From NCBI GenBank assembly GCA_002255365.1, contig NCBI01000003.1:1-64000 (forward strand): a DNA stretch of 64,000 bases, written 5' to 3'. This document shows, one piece after another, positions 46,429 through 56,367 of the stretch. Source of the DNA: Chromatiales bacterium 21-64-14 (GTDB lineage: Bacteria; Pseudomonadota; Gammaproteobacteria; 21-64-14). A program made the position numbers and the translations under genes. Positions within the stretch are counted from its first letter, which is position 1, and each line of letters starts with the position of its first letter. The notes under the pieces were generated by a model. It ran no database searches, was not told the origin of the DNA, and saw only the letters and a program-made list of their open reading frames with translations.

Positions 46429-47979
46429 GTGGATGCGGACATCATCATCATCGGCACCGGCGCCGGCGGCGGTACCTTGGCACGCGCCTTGGCACCGTCC
46501 GGCCTCAAGCTGCTGCTGTTGGAACGTGGAGATTTTCTGCCACGCGGCAAAGGGAACTGGGACCCGGAAGCAGTGTTCCATCACCACCGTTATCACACCG
46601 ACGAGCAATGGCTCGATGGGCAGGGACGACCCTTCCATCCCGTGACTGGCTACCACGTCGGTGGAAATACCAAGCTGTACGGTGCCGCGCTGCTGCGGCG
46701 ACGCGAGGCGGACTTCGGGGCGCGGCGTCACCACGGCGGCGAGACGTCACCATGGCCGATCCAGTACCGCGACCTCGCACCCTATTACGATCAGGCCGAG
46801 CAGTGGTATTACGCGCACGGCCAGCGCGGCGAGGACCCCACCGAGCCGCCCGCCACGGGCCCCTTTCCTTATCCCGCGGTCCGCCACGAACCGGTCATGG
46901 CGCAACTGGTCGCGCGGCTGGGCACGCTCGGCCTGCGCCCGTTCCACCTGCCCCTCGCAGTGCACCTGGACGAGACCCGGCCCGAGGCGAGCCCTTGCGT
47001 ACGCTGCGACACCTGCGACGGTTTTCCCTGCCTGGTACAGGCCAAGGGCGATGCGGAAATGAGTGCCGTGCGCCCGGCGCTTGCTCACCCCAACGTCACC
47101 TTGCGCACTGGAAGCCGGGTCACACGCTTACATACCTCCGCGGACGGACGCCGCGTAACCGGCGTGGAATTGCACGGGCCGAACGGCACCGAACAGCTCA
47201 CGGCACGGGTGGTAATCGTCGCCGCCGGCGCGGTCAACTCCGCGGCCCTGTTACTCGCCTCTGCCAGCGCGGCCCACCCCCGCGGGCTCGCCAACGGATC
47301 CGGGCTGGTGGGCCGCAATTACATGTGCCACCTCAACTCCGTGATGCTGGGGCTGGCACCCTGGCGTTCCAACCCCACGGTGTTTCAGAAGACCATCGGA
47401 CTGAACGACTTCTACGATGACTCGGGGGATGCGGATTTTCCCTTTCCCCTGGGACACGTGCAGACCCTCGGCAAGGTCACCGGGGCAGTACTCCGGGCCC
47501 AGCGCCCCCGCCTGCCACGTCGTTTCACGGACTGGTTCGGGCAGCACTCCGTGGACTGGTGGCTGACCACCGAAGACCTGCCGCGTCCCGACAACCGCGT
47601 CACCCTGACCGACACCGGCCGCATCCAGCTCCACTACACCCCGAACAACCGCACGGCGCACCAGCGCCTGCTGCGCAAGTGGCGCGGTCTCCTGCGCCGT
47701 CTCGGCTTCCCATTGATCTTTTCCCAGACCCTGGGAATCGACGGGGTCGCCCACCAAGTGGGCACCCTGCGGTTCGGAACGGACCCCGCCGCCAGCGTCC
47801 TGGATCCCTACGGCCGCGCCCACGATCTGGACAACCTGTTCGTGGTAGACGGCAGCTTCATGCCCTCCATCGCCGCGGTAAATCCGTCCCTGACCATCAT
47901 GGCCCAGGCATTGCGGGTCGCCGAACACCTGGGTGCCCGCTTTGCGCAGGGTGACTGGCATGGCCCGAATGGCGCATAG
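46429..47979 (+). CDS. GMC-family FAD oxidoreductase
   Basis: A 516-residue flavoenzyme. The FAD-binding motif IIIGTGAGGGTLARAL lies at the N-terminus, followed by LLLLERGDFLPRGKGNWDP and GGNTKLYGAALLRRREADFG. The C-terminal GMC_oxred_C region includes VVDGSFMPSIAAVNPSLTIM, where the catalytic His/Asn pair normally sits. CVRCDTCDGFPC near residue 190 is a cysteine cluster found in the gluconate/choline dehydrogenase-like branch. Substrate unknown (alcohol or sugar). The GTG start has AAGGAGG about 10 bases upstream. A weak hairpin (47985-48005) follows the stop. Confidence 0.88.
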   Translation: MDADIIIIGTGAGGGTLARALAPSGLKLLLLERGDFLPRGKGNWDPEAVFHHHRYHTDEQWLDGQGRPFHPVTGYHVGGNTKLYGAALLRRREADFGARRHHGGETSPWPIQYRDLAPYYDQAEQWYYAHGQRGEDPTEPPATGPFPYPAVRHEPVMAQLVARLGTLGLRPFHLPLAVHLDETRPEASPCVRCDTCDGFPCLVQAKGDAEMSAVRPALAHPNVTLRTGSRVTRLHTSADGRRVTGVELHGPNGTEQLTARVVIVAAGAVNSAALLLASASAAHPRGLANGSGLVGRNYMCHLNSVMLGLAPWRSNPTVFQKTIGLNDFYDDSGDADFPFPLGHVQTLGKVTGAVLRAQRPRLPRRFTDWFGQHSVDWWLTTEDLPRPDNRVTLTDTGRIQLHYTPNNRTAHQRLLRKWRGLLRRLGFPLIFSQTLGIDGVAHQVGTLRFGTDPAASVLDPYGRAHDLDNLFVVDGSFMPSIAAVNPSLTIMAQALRVAEHLGARFAQGDWHGPNGA

Positions 47980-48220
47980 TTTGGGGCCGTATCATAAAAA
48001 CGGCCACGGAACCTACGGACAAACACGCCACTGTTCCGAAATGGTTTCCGTGGTTGAACGCAACGCGGTATGTACCGGCTTGAACGCCTGGAACTCGCAT
48101 AAACACCATTCACACTAAACCGCGTGTCTCGCCAACGTCGATCGCACGGGCGCGGGCAGGCGAACCGCGGGGTATACGCCCGGTCCTGTTCGGCGCCGTG
48201 ACAACCACCGCAGGAGACTG

Positions 48221-49420
48221 GTGAACATGCGAGCTAGACCCCCCTCCATGGTGCTACAGGTGTACACCGCGGGCATGCTCCAGGGCTGCGCCTTCGTCCT
48301 GATCCCGGCGTTGGGAAATCTGCTGGAGGCGCCGCCGTTTGGCCTGTCGGCCGCCGCCTATGGTGCCCTGTTCCTGCCCATGACCGGCGGCGCGATCCTG
48401 AGTGCCCTGGCGGCAGGCCCTTTGCAGACGCGGTTCGGGGCCCTGGGCGTGTTCCGCCTCGGACTGGCGTGCAACCTGACGGCGCTCGTGCTGCTGGCGA
48501 GCAGCGCCGGGGCCGCCGGCCACTGGCCCGCCTACCTCCTACTGATGGCGGAAACCGCGTTCCTGGGCTTGGGCTTCGGACTCACGCTGGCGGCGATCAA
48601 TCACTTCGCTGCCGCGCTGTTCCCGGACCGCGCCACGGCCGCGGTCACGGTGCTGAACGCGGGGATCGGCGGCAGCACCGCACTCTCGCCCCTGGCGCTG
48701 CACCTGGCCGTAAACCTCCTCCACTGGTGGCTGTGGCCGGCGCTGCTGGCCGCGGGTTTCGCATTGCTGTTGGCCACTTCCTCCGGCATGCACATCCAGG
48801 GGATGCCGGGCTCGGAGGTGGTGACGGTTGGCGGTGGGGAAACGCCGTCGCGACGTCCATTGATCCTGTTCGGCGCGGCGGTGCTGATCTACGCGATCTG
48901 CGAAGGAACGTTTGGGAGTTGGGCCAAGATCTACCTCAGCGTCACCCATCCGTTCCCGGCGCGCTACGGCGCCTGGGCATTGTCCGCGTTTTGGGGTTCC
49001 ATGACCCTATTCCGGGTGGGGCTCGGCGTCCTGCCGCAACGCTGGCTCTCCCCCGCCGCCCAGTACCAGGCAGCGCCGGTGACCATCGGCTTGTGCTTCC
49101 TCGCGGTATCCCAACTCACCAGCCCGTGGGCATTGGTGGCGGCCTACGCCGCTGCCGGCGCCGCATGCAGCATCTATTACCCCTACGCCATGTCCTTCGC
49201 GCTGCGCTGTTTCCCCGGCGCGCAGACCCAGGTGGCCGGGGTGCTGGTGGCGGCCCTGATGGCTGGCGAGGGAATCGGGTCCTACGCCCTGGGCCCGCTG
49301 CAAAGCTACGTCGGCCTGGGTGCGTTGTACGGCCTGTCCGCGTTGTGGACAGTCCCGCTGCTGGCGCTGGCGGTTTACCTGACGCGCTACACGGCCCGCA
49401 TGGTGAAGTCCGCGCCCTGA
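48221..49420 (+). CDS. MFS transporter
   Basis: A 399-residue, 12-span major facilitator. Family features include the GALFLPMTGGAILSALAAGP span with the following loop LQTRFGALGVFRLGL, and FLGLGFGLTLAAINHFAAAL in span 5. The second half repeats the fold after a short cytoplasmic linker (GEVVTVGGGETPSRRPL-like). GTG 48221 and ATG 48227 are both possible; GGAG lies 4 or 10 bases upstream respectively. The substrate is unknown. The architecture resembles FucP/YfkF-type sugar and drug carriers only loosely. Confidence 0.88.
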   Translation: MNMRARPPSMVLQVYTAGMLQGCAFVLIPALGNLLEAPPFGLSAAAYGALFLPMTGGAILSALAAGPLQTRFGALGVFRLGLACNLTALVLLASSAGAAGHWPAYLLLMAETAFLGLGFGLTLAAINHFAAALFPDRATAAVTVLNAGIGGSTALSPLALHLAVNLLHWWLWPALLAAGFALLLATSSGMHIQGMPGSEVVTVGGGETPSRRPLILFGAAVLIYAICEGTFGSWAKIYLSVTHPFPARYGAWALSAFWGSMTLFRVGLGVLPQRWLSPAAQYQAAPVTIGLCFLAVSQLTSPWALVAAYAAAGAACSIYYPYAMSFALRCFPGAQTQVAGVLVAALMAGEGIGSYALGPLQSYVGLGALYGLSALWTVPLLALAVYLTRYTARMVKSAP

Positions 49421-49477
49421 CCCACCCGGCACCGGGATAAACCGCGCGTGGCGCCGGATTTTAGGAGATCCACCAAA

Positions 49478-50185
49478 ATGTCTGAAGACGTGATCGCAGG
49501 CACCGCCCGAACCCTGCTGCGCAGCCGTCTCAACGGCGTGCTCTCCACCCTGTCGGTGGAAATGGGGGGCTGGCCATTCGGCTCCCTCGCCCCGTACGTG
49601 CTCGACCACCAGGGCACGCCCCATGTGCTGATCTCCCAGCTCGCGGAACACACCCGCAATCTACTGGCCGATCCCCGAGTCAGCCTGCTGGCCCGCGCTG
49701 TGAGCCACGGCGGTGACGCCCAGGCGGTGGGACGGGTCACGGTGCTGGCGCGCGCCGAACCCGCCGCGGTGGGCGAGACATTCCGCCGGCGCTTCATACG
49801 CTACCTGCCGGAGGCCCAACAATACCTGGGCATGGGAGATTTTTCCTTCTACCGGCTGAATGTGGAACGGGTACGCTACATCGGTGGCTTCGGCGCCATC
49901 CACTGGATCGGGAAAGACGCGTTCATGCTGGATATGGACACGGCGCGGCTGGAAGACGCGGAGACTGGCGCCGTGGCCCACATGAACGCGGACCATGGCG
50001 AGGCCATGAGACAATACTGCCGTTCGATGCACTCACTGGAGTGCGCGTCTCCCCGCATGCTCGGCATCGACCCGGAGGGCTTCGATCTGGATACCGAGCA
50101 CGGCCGGCTGCGCTTCCAGTTTCCCCGACGGGTCGCGGAGCCCGGAGAACTACGCCGCGTGCTGGTGGACATGGCGCGCACCTGA
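49478..50185 (+). CDS. HugZ-like FMN/haem-binding split-barrel protein
   Basis: A 235-residue protein combining a pyridoxamine-5'-phosphate-oxidase-like split barrel (residues 1-150, NGVLSTLSVEMGGWPFGSLA, PHVLISQLAEHTRNLLADPR) with a C-terminal DUF2470-type domain (HMNADHGEAMRQYCR). This two-part layout is shared with HugZ haem oxygenases and related haem-utilisation proteins. The haem-degrading role is inference, because the C-terminal loop that binds haem in HugZ was not checked. ATG 49478 has AGGAGA 8 bases upstream. No TonB haem receptor is nearby. Confidence 0.82.
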   Translation: MSEDVIAGTARTLLRSRLNGVLSTLSVEMGGWPFGSLAPYVLDHQGTPHVLISQLAEHTRNLLADPRVSLLARAVSHGGDAQAVGRVTVLARAEPAAVGETFRRRFIRYLPEAQQYLGMGDFSFYRLNVERVRYIGGFGAIHWIGKDAFMLDMDTARLEDAETGAVAHMNADHGEAMRQYCRSMHSLECASPRMLGIDPEGFDLDTEHGRLRFQFPRRVAEPGELRRVLVDMART

Positions 50186-50237
50186 CCCCGCGTGCCACAC
50201 GCCGGAGGGCGGCGCCGCTCGCGTCCCGGCTACCGGC

Positions 50238-50582
50238 CTATTTCGATGGCGTCACCGGTGGCGGACCGGACCGCGGTTCCCAACTTACCCCATACTTCTG
50301 CGCCAGGTCCTCGTCGATACGCCCGTAGACATAGAGCCGCGCGACCTCTGTCTCGGATATGCCGGCGGCGCTGGCCCCGGGGAGCCGGTGGACCCATTTG
50401 CCACAGCTCACCAACTGGCACACGGTGGCGAGAAAATCATGGGTGCGGAAATCATAGTCGCGGGCCAAGCGCTGGAAATCCTCCAGGTCCAGGGGCCGCC
50501 CGAGCATCTCACATTCTTCGCGGATCAGCGCCTCCAGCGCCACGTCCCACTCGGGAACCTCCGCATCGTCCAGGTGATCCAT
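50238..50582 (-). CDS. Conserved hypothetical protein (about 114 residues)
   Basis: An acidic soluble protein: MDHLDDAEVPEWDVALEALI, then REECEMLGRPLDLEDFQRLA, RDYDFRTHDFLATVCQLV, and a C-terminal half rich in charged residues. I do not recognise the family. The start is supported by GGAG a few bases upstream and by the change from low-complexity to normal composition. It is convergent with the HugZ-like gene and downstream of the ABC transporter gene on the same strand. A DNA- or protein-binding accessory role is possible but not shown. Confidence 0.65.
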   Translation of the reverse strand: MDHLDDAEVPEWDVALEALIREECEMLGRPLDLEDFQRLARDYDFRTHDFLATVCQLVSCGKWVHRLPGASAAGISETEVARLYVYGRIDEDLAQKYGVSWEPRSGPPPVTPSK

Positions 50583-50694
50583 GTTCTCCAGCCTCCCATA
50601 TCGTCGGCCCGGCGCGCCGCAAGTCCCAGGCCCAGCGCCGGCGTCCGGTTCTCGGCAGCTCCGCGGCGCCCCTTGAGACGCCCCAGGTCCCGAA

Positions 50695-52446
50695 TCAGGA
50701 CGGCCACACCACCGAGGCCACGGAATCCGCGGCCCCGCCCTGCCGCCATGCCCCATCCCGGGACAACATCAAGCGTCGTTGATGATACGCCAATAGGGTC
50801 GAACGGTGTCCCACACTGATCACCGCACTCTCTGGCAACTCGGTGCGCAGTTTCCGATACAGGGCCTGCTCCGCCGCCTCATCCAGGGCTGATGTGGCCT
50901 CATCCATATAAAGCCACCGCGGGCATTGCAGAAACACCCGCGCGAAGGCGATCCGCTGCTGCTCGCCGAGGGACAACACCTGCGCCCAATGGCGGGACTC
51001 CGCGAGTAACCCACTCAGTTCGCCCAAACCGCACTCCTCCAACACGCCCTGCAGCCGGACCGGGTCGGTATCCGGGTCTCCATAAGGATAGAGCAACGCG
51101 TCACGCAGGGTGCCGATGGGCAAATAGGGCCGCTGGGGCAGGAACAAGGACTGAGTACGGGGCGGAAGCTGCACTTCGCCGCTGCCAAAGGGCCACAGTC
51201 CGGCAATGGCGCGGATCAGGGTGCTCTTCCCGGAGCCGGACGCACCCATGATCAGGAGCGTCTCCCCCGCCGCCACGTCCAGGGAAAGGCCGCTCAGCAA
51301 CGGCGTGCCGTCGGGCAAGCGGAGGTCGAGTCCAGTCACCTTCAACGCCTCCGCCTGCTCGACATGGATACTCCCGTGCCGCTCCCGCAGGTCGCGGATG
51401 TCCCCCATGTTGCGTTCGAAGGTACGCAGCCGATCCACCACCGCGTGCCAGTTGGCCAGATCCGCATAGCTGTTGACGATATAGGACAGCGCCCCCTGTA
51501 CCTGTCCGAACGCGGAGGCGATCTGCATCAGCCCGCCCAGCTCTATCTGCTTGGCGAAGAACCGCGGCGCCGCCACCAGAATCGGGAAAATCACCGCCAT
51601 CTGTCCGTACCCGGAGGTGAACCAGGTAAGGCGCTTCTGTTGAATCATGATCCGCCAGTAGTTGCCGAATACATGGCCGAACCGCCCCATGAAGTGATCG
51701 CGCTCCCGAGGTTCCCCTCCGTAGAGGGCCACGCCTTCACTGTTCTCGCGCAGCCGCACCAGGCTGAAGCGGAAGTCCGCCTCGTAGCGCTGTTGATCGA
51801 AGTTCAGGCGCACCAGCGGATTGCCGATCCGGTTGGTAAGCCAGGTCCCCACTACCGCATAGACCAGCGCCGCCCACACCATATAGCCCGGGATCACTAC
51901 CAAGCGTCCCTGGACGTGGAAGCTCAGACTCCCGGAAATGGTCCACAGGATGCCTATGAACGAGGCCAGGGTCACCACCGAACTCAGCAGGCCCAGGGAC
52001 AGCGTCAAGGTCTGCCGGACAAACATGGAGAGGTCATCACTGATACGCTGGTCCGGGTTGTCGGTGCCGTCGCTGAATACCTGCATGTGGTAATAGGTGC
52101 GGTCCTTGAGCCACTCCCCTAGGTAGTGATCCGTGAGCCAGCGCCGCCAGCGGATCTGTAGCATCTGATTGAGATAGAGTTGGTAGACGGCGGCGATGAT
52201 GAACAGTACCGCCAGCCAGGTAAAGCGGAACAGCGCGTGGGCGAAGGCGGTCTTGTTGAGTTGCTGCAGGGCGTCGTAGAACTCTTTGTACCAAGTGTTG
52301 AACAGCACGTTCAGATAGACCATGCCGAGGGTCAGCCCCACAATGACCAACAGCAAGCCCCACGCCGACCAGCGTTCCTCGGAACGCCAGTAGGGGCGGC
52401 TCAGCCGCCAGACGTCCCGGAAGAACGCACGATCGAATTGCCGCAT
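50695..52446 (-). CDS. SbmA/BacA-type ABC transporter (fused membrane and ATPase domains)
   Basis: A 583-residue half-transporter. The membrane domain (residues about 1-330) has the ABC_membrane_2 pattern (FFRDVWRLSRPYWRSEERWS, NVLFNTWYKEFYDALQQLN, and LRENSEGVALYGGEPRERD). The ATPase domain has Walker A GASGSGKST, signature LSLGEQQRIAFAR and Walker B WLYMDEATSALDE. Relatives (YddA, BclA) carry long-chain fatty acyl, vitamin B12 or peptide substrates. ATG 52446 gives MRQFDRAFFRDVW. Upstream residues to 52647 are arginine-rich low-complexity. It is divergent from the small periplasmic protein gene. Confidence 0.9.
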   Translation of the reverse strand: MRQFDRAFFRDVWRLSRPYWRSEERWSAWGLLLVIVGLTLGMVYLNVLFNTWYKEFYDALQQLNKTAFAHALFRFTWLAVLFIIAAVYQLYLNQMLQIRWRRWLTDHYLGEWLKDRTYYHMQVFSDGTDNPDQRISDDLSMFVRQTLTLSLGLLSSVVTLASFIGILWTISGSLSFHVQGRLVVIPGYMVWAALVYAVVGTWLTNRIGNPLVRLNFDQQRYEADFRFSLVRLRENSEGVALYGGEPRERDHFMGRFGHVFGNYWRIMIQQKRLTWFTSGYGQMAVIFPILVAAPRFFAKQIELGGLMQIASAFGQVQGALSYIVNSYADLANWHAVVDRLRTFERNMGDIRDLRERHGSIHVEQAEALKVTGLDLRLPDGTPLLSGLSLDVAAGETLLIMGASGSGKSTLIRAIAGLWPFGSGEVQLPPRTQSLFLPQRPYLPIGTLRDALLYPYGDPDTDPVRLQGVLEECGLGELSGLLAESRHWAQVLSLGEQQRIAFARVFLQCPRWLYMDEATSALDEAAEQALYRKLRTELPESAVISVGHRSTLLAYHQRRLMLSRDGAWRQGGAADSVASVVWPS

Positions 52447-52713
52447 GGTGTCTCTGATCACGTTACGGATTCCAACCGGCAGCCGCCCACGTCGGCGACC
52501 GAACCGCTGGATTCCGGTTGTAAAGACCCGTATGCCGCCGCGGAGTTCCCGCCGCGACCGGGGTGCGCACGGCGCGGGTGAACCTCCGTTCCAAGCCCCG
52601 GTCCAATTCCACCATTCACGGCACAGCCGGCGTCCATGGACCGACATCCCCCCGGCACCGGCCGGTCCGAACCACCACGGCGCGAACGGCGCCCACCATC
52701 AGAGGTGATCCCA

Positions 52714-53166
52714 ATGAAAGGTCTGCCCCCCCGCATCCGCCCGCTGGTCTGCGTCGCGGCCCTCGCCGCCACCCTGACGCTGCCCGTATCCGGCGCCGCC
52801 GCCACCCGGCCGGACGCCGCCCGGGAAATCCAGACTGCCACGGAACACGCAGGTTTCGCGGTCCAAGCCGACAATCTCAACCTGGTTCACCTGCACTTGC
52901 AACATGCCATCAACTGCCTCACCGGACCCAAGGGACCAGGCTTCGATTCCCCCGCGGGCGACCCTTGCCAGGGGCAAGGCAACGGGGCGTTAACCGACTT
53001 CACCGGGAATGCGCGCGAAAAGCGGATCCTGAAACAGGCGTTCCGCCTGGCCCGCACCGGCGTCCACGTGGACCAGTATGTCCCCGCCCACGATGTGGCG
53101 GAAGCGGTACAGAGCCTGCTGCGCGAGGCGCAACCGGCACCCGCTCCCGCCGCATCGCGGAAATAA
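52714..53166 (+). CDS. Conserved periplasmic hypothetical protein
   Basis: A 150-residue protein with a cleavable signal (MKGLPPRIRPLVCVAALAAT ... SGAAA). The mature part has HAGFAVQADNLNLVHLHLQH, INCLTGPKGPGFDS and DPCQGQGNGALTDF, so two cysteines bracket a glycine-rich loop. I recall similar small secreted proteins but cannot name the family. AGAGGTGATC lies upstream of ATG 52714. The histidine/cysteine spacing could bind a metal or form a disulfide. Position (between an exporter and a mechanosensitive channel) gives no further hint. Confidence 0.65.
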   Translation: MKGLPPRIRPLVCVAALAATLTLPVSGAAATRPDAAREIQTATEHAGFAVQADNLNLVHLHLQHAINCLTGPKGPGFDSPAGDPCQGQGNGALTDFTGNAREKRILKQAFRLARTGVHVDQYVPAHDVAEAVQSLLREAQPAPAPAASRK

Positions 53167-53267
53167 ACAGGAACCACACGGCCTCCCGGCGGCATCCGCC
53201 CATAGGGTGACGCCGCCGGGGCGACGGCTTGGTGACGCACCGCTCCCCGGTGTATGGTTACGACACC

Positions 53268-53846
53268 ATGGACCACGTCACCGCTTGGCTCGCCACCCAC
53301 CTACCCCACCCGCTGGCCGCGTTGCTGCCCAGCCTGGGGGTACTGGTAGTGGGCGCACTGCTGATCTCCCTGGTCCAGCGCAGCCTGGACCGTGCCCTGC
53401 GCCGTGCCCACCGCCACGTTCATATCTCCGAGGAGACCGTCCGCGTCCTGCGCAAGACCAGCGCCGTGGCATTGTGGATCGTGCTGGCGCTGATCCTGCT
53501 GCGGCTCTGGGGAATCAACGTGGACGGGATCTGGACCACCATCGCCAGTGTGCTAGCGGTGGTGGGCGTCGGACTGCTTGCGGTCTGGACCATGGCGAGC
53601 AACATCACCGCCACCCTGTTCATCTGGATCTGGCGGCCCTATAACCTCGGCCAACAGATCGAGATCCTGCCCGATGGCATCAAAGGCCGCGCCGTGGACC
53701 GCAGCCTGATGTTCACCACAATCCAGGAGGCGGATGGCAGTACCCTGATGATCCCCAACAACCTGTTCTTCCAACGCATCATCCGCCGGTCCCCCAACGG
53801 CGCCCCTACCGATTCCGTGCGCCCGGACCCCTCCGAACGGACCTGA
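53268..53846 (+). CDS. Short MscS-family mechanosensitive channel protein
   Basis: A protein of about 192 residues. Two N-terminal spans are followed by the pore-forming third helix (SVLAVVGVGLLAVWTMASNI) and the beta domain start (IWRPYNLGQQIEILPDGIKG, GSTLMIPNNLFFQRIIRR). The large C-terminal vestibule domain of classical MscS is absent, as in minimal family members. It may form a small-conductance osmotic valve. The start is uncertain: ATG 53268 or GTG 53229, neither with a good Shine-Dalgarno. A very AT-rich stretch (53878-53915) follows before typA. Confidence 0.82.
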   Translation: MDHVTAWLATHLPHPLAALLPSLGVLVVGALLISLVQRSLDRALRRAHRHVHISEETVRVLRKTSAVALWIVLALILLRLWGINVDGIWTTIASVLAVVGVGLLAVWTMASNITATLFIWIWRPYNLGQQIEILPDGIKGRAVDRSLMFTTIQEADGSTLMIPNNLFFQRIIRRSPNGAPTDSVRPDPSERT

Positions 53847-53981
53847 AACAGTGCGCCCCGAAACCATTGGATAAATCTTATATATATGATTTATAAATAT
53901 TTATTTGAGAACGCCGGACCTCCTCCCCAGCCACCAAGCCCCTATACCGCCGCCCCCGCAGGCCGCTAACCCCAACGGACG

Positions 53982-54010
53982 CTGCATCGCGCCCAGTTCA
54001 GGTCTATAAT
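53982..54010 (+). promoter_or_regulatory. Candidate typA promoter
   Basis: CTGCAT (53982-53987) and TATAAT (54005-54010) are 17 bases apart. The -10 box overlaps an in-frame ATG at 54009, which argues that translation starts further down, at GTG 54042. The AT-rich 53878-53915 stretch upstream could act as an UP-element. Confidence 0.5.
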
Positions 54011-54041
54011 GGCGGGCTTTGTAGCCGCCACGGATACCCCG

Positions 54042-55859
54042 GTGATCCAGAAACTTCGCAACATCGCCATCATCGCCCATGTGGACCATGGCAAGACCAC
54101 GCTGGTGGATCGTCTGCTCCAGCAAGCCGGCACCTTGGGCCCGCGCGCCGTAGTGCCGGAACGGGTCATGGACTCCAATGACCTGGAGCGCGAGCGCGGC
54201 ATCACCATCCTCGCCAAGAATACCGCCATCGAGTGGAACGGCTACCGCATCAACATCGTCGACACGCCGGGCCACGCGGACTTCGGCGGCGAGGTGGAGC
54301 GGGTACTCTCCATGGTGGATTCGGTGCTGCTGCTGGTAGACGCGGTGGACGGCCCCATGCCCCAGACCCGCTTCGTGACCCAGAAGGCGCTGGCGCGCGG
54401 CATCCGCCCGATCGTGGTAATCAACAAGGTCGACCGGCCCGGCAGCCGTCCCCATTGGGTCCTGGATCAGACCTTCGATCTGTTCGACCGCCTGGGCGCG
54501 AGCGAGGCACAGCTCGACTTCCCGGTGGTCTACACCTCCGCCCTGCACGGCTACGCAAGCGCCGACCCCGCGGTGCGCGAAGGCGACATGACCCCCTTGT
54601 TCGAGACCATCGTGGAGCGGGTCAGCGCACCGGATGTGGACCCGGACGGGGCGTTTCAGATGCAGGTCAGCTCCCTGGCCTACAGCAGCTACGTGGGCGT
54701 GATCGGCATCGGGCGCATCACGCGCGGGCGTATTGGCACCAACACCCCGGTGGTGATCGTGGATCGCCACGGGGCCCGGCGCAACGGGCGCATGTTGCAG
54801 ATCCTCGGCTTCATGGGGCTGGAACGGGTAGAGGTGCCGGAGGCACGCGCTGGAGACATCATCGCCTTCACCGGGGTCGACGGCCTCAACATCTCCGACA
54901 CCCTGTGCGCACCCACCCAGGTCGAGGCTCTGGTGCCTCTCACGGTGGACGAACCCACCGTAAGCATGACCTTCCAGGTCAACAACTCGCCGTTCGCCGG
55001 ACGTGACGGCAAATACGTCACCTCCCGTCAGATCCGCGAGCGCCTGACCCGGGAACTGCAGCACAACGTGGCCCTGCGGGTGGCGGATACCGTCGACCCG
55101 GACAAATTCAAGGTGTCGGGCCGCGGGGAATTGCACCTCTCGATCCTGATCGAGAACATGCGCCGCGAAGGCTACGAGCTGGGGGTGTCGCGCCCGGAGG
55201 TCATCGTGCGCGAAATCGACGGCGTCGAACAGGAGCCCTACGAACAGCTCACCGTGGACGTGGAGGATGACTTCCAGGGCGCGGTGATGGAAAAGCTCGG
55301 CGAGCGCGGCGGTGAGTTGCAGGACATGGTGCCCGACGGCAAGGGCCGGGTACGCCTGGATTATGTCATCCCGTCCCGGGGTCTGATCGGATTCCGCACC
55401 GAGTTCCTGACCGCCACCTCCGGCACCGGCCTGCTGTATCACGTGTTCGACCGCTACAATCCCATCAAATCCGGCGTATTCGGCCAGCGCAAGAACGGTG
55501 TGCTGATCGCCAACGGCGTCGGTAAGGTCCTGGGTTACGCGCTGTTCAACCTGCAGGATCGGGGCCGGTTGTTTGTCGCGCCGGGTGACGAAGTCTACAA
55601 TGGCATGATCGTAGGCATGCATTCCCGGGACAATGATCTGGTCGTCAACCCCCTCAAGGCCAAGCAGCTCACCAACATCCGCGCCGCCGGTTGCGACGAG
55701 AACATCCTGCTCACGCCACCGGTGCGCATGAGCTTGGAGCAAGCCCTGGAATTCATCGACGACGACGAACTCGTCGAAGTCACTCCGCACTTCATCCGCC
55801 TGCGCAAGAAGTTGCTGCAGGAACACGAACGCAAACGGTCGAGCCGGGCCGCCGTCTGA
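54042..55859 (+). CDS. typA: Ribosome-associated GTPase TypA/BipA
   Basis: A 605-residue translational GTPase needed for ribosome biogenesis or stress adaptation. G motifs: [31 protein letters not shown] and [13 protein letters not shown]. The BipA-specific C-terminal domain follows ([60 protein letters not shown]). GTG 54042 gives [17 protein letters not shown], the family start. ATG 54009 is in frame but sits in the probable -10 box. A diverged copy of its last 27 codons recurs at 60149-60232. Confidence 0.95.
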   Translation: MIQKLRNIAIIAHVDHGKTTLVDRLLQQAGTLGPRAVVPERVMDSNDLERERGITILAKNTAIEWNGYRINIVDTPGHADFGGEVERVLSMVDSVLLLVDAVDGPMPQTRFVTQKALARGIRPIVVINKVDRPGSRPHWVLDQTFDLFDRLGASEAQLDFPVVYTSALHGYASADPAVREGDMTPLFETIVERVSAPDVDPDGAFQMQVSSLAYSSYVGVIGIGRITRGRIGTNTPVVIVDRHGARRNGRMLQILGFMGLERVEVPEARAGDIIAFTGVDGLNISDTLCAPTQVEALVPLTVDEPTVSMTFQVNNSPFAGRDGKYVTSRQIRERLTRELQHNVALRVADTVDPDKFKVSGRGELHLSILIENMRREGYELGVSRPEVIVREIDGVEQEPYEQLTVDVEDDFQGAVMEKLGERGGELQDMVPDGKGRVRLDYVIPSRGLIGFRTEFLTATSGTGLLYHVFDRYNPIKSGVFGQRKNGVLIANGVGKVLGYALFNLQDRGRLFVAPGDEVYNGMIVGMHSRDNDLVVNPLKAKQLTNIRAAGCDENILLTPPVRMSLEQALEFIDDDELVEVTPHFIRLRKKLLQEHERKRSSRAAV

Positions 55860-55972
55860 TCGCCCACGCCCCGGGGCAATGGGGCCGGACCGTTCCCGCG
55901 GCCGCCAGCCCTCTGGGCCTGGAACACCCAGGGCCGCCATTCGGCGCACCACCTCACGACGAGCAGGTGCGC

Positions 55973-56237
55973 TCACCACTTTTTTCGCCGAACCTCGCGG
56001 GTCACCTCCTGCTCAAGCAGCGCCCCGGCCAACCGCTCCTTCAGCCGACCGTTCTCCGCCTCCAGCGCCTTTAGCCGCTTGGCATCCGACCCGTTCATAC
56101 CCCCCAACCTTGCCCCGTCACAGATGATAGCTCGCCTCCGACCTCTCGTGCCGGCGGCACAAGTCCTGCACTGACGTCCCCGCGTCCGCCTCGCGCAGAA
56201 AACCGATGATCCGCTCCTCAGAAAAGCGCTGCTTCAT
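55973..56237 (-). pseudogene. IS3-family orfA remnant
   Basis: The minus strand encodes MKQRFSEERIIGFLREADAG, then VQDLCRRHERSEASYHL, the start of an IS3-type OrfA. It meets an in-frame TGA where tryptophan is expected and, 20 bases later, a one-base shift into MNGSDAKRLKALEAENGRLK with a leucine-zipper end and RKKW. No OrfB or terminal repeats are found. It is dead. The 113 bases between typA and it, and the 130 bases between it and the next gene, hold nothing clear. Confidence 0.85.
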
Positions 56238-56367
56238 GTCCAATCTCCTCCGGACGTAGGATCGGATTCCGAATCAGCGCACTACTCAAATTCGGGAGGA
56301 CGTCGATCGCCGTAGACCCCATCCAGAAACAGCACGTGAGCTGCCCCTTGCTCCTCCCGGCCGTATC

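Noticed and set aside
54009..54041. ATG 54009 as the typA start
   Set aside because: It lies within a TATAAT box with a well-placed -35 element, and family alignment by eye favours GTG 54042 ([17 protein letters not shown]).
53901..55979. 692-codon open frame antisense to typA
   Set aside because: It is the third-position shadow of the typA frame; no family motif, no start signal, and typA itself is unambiguous.
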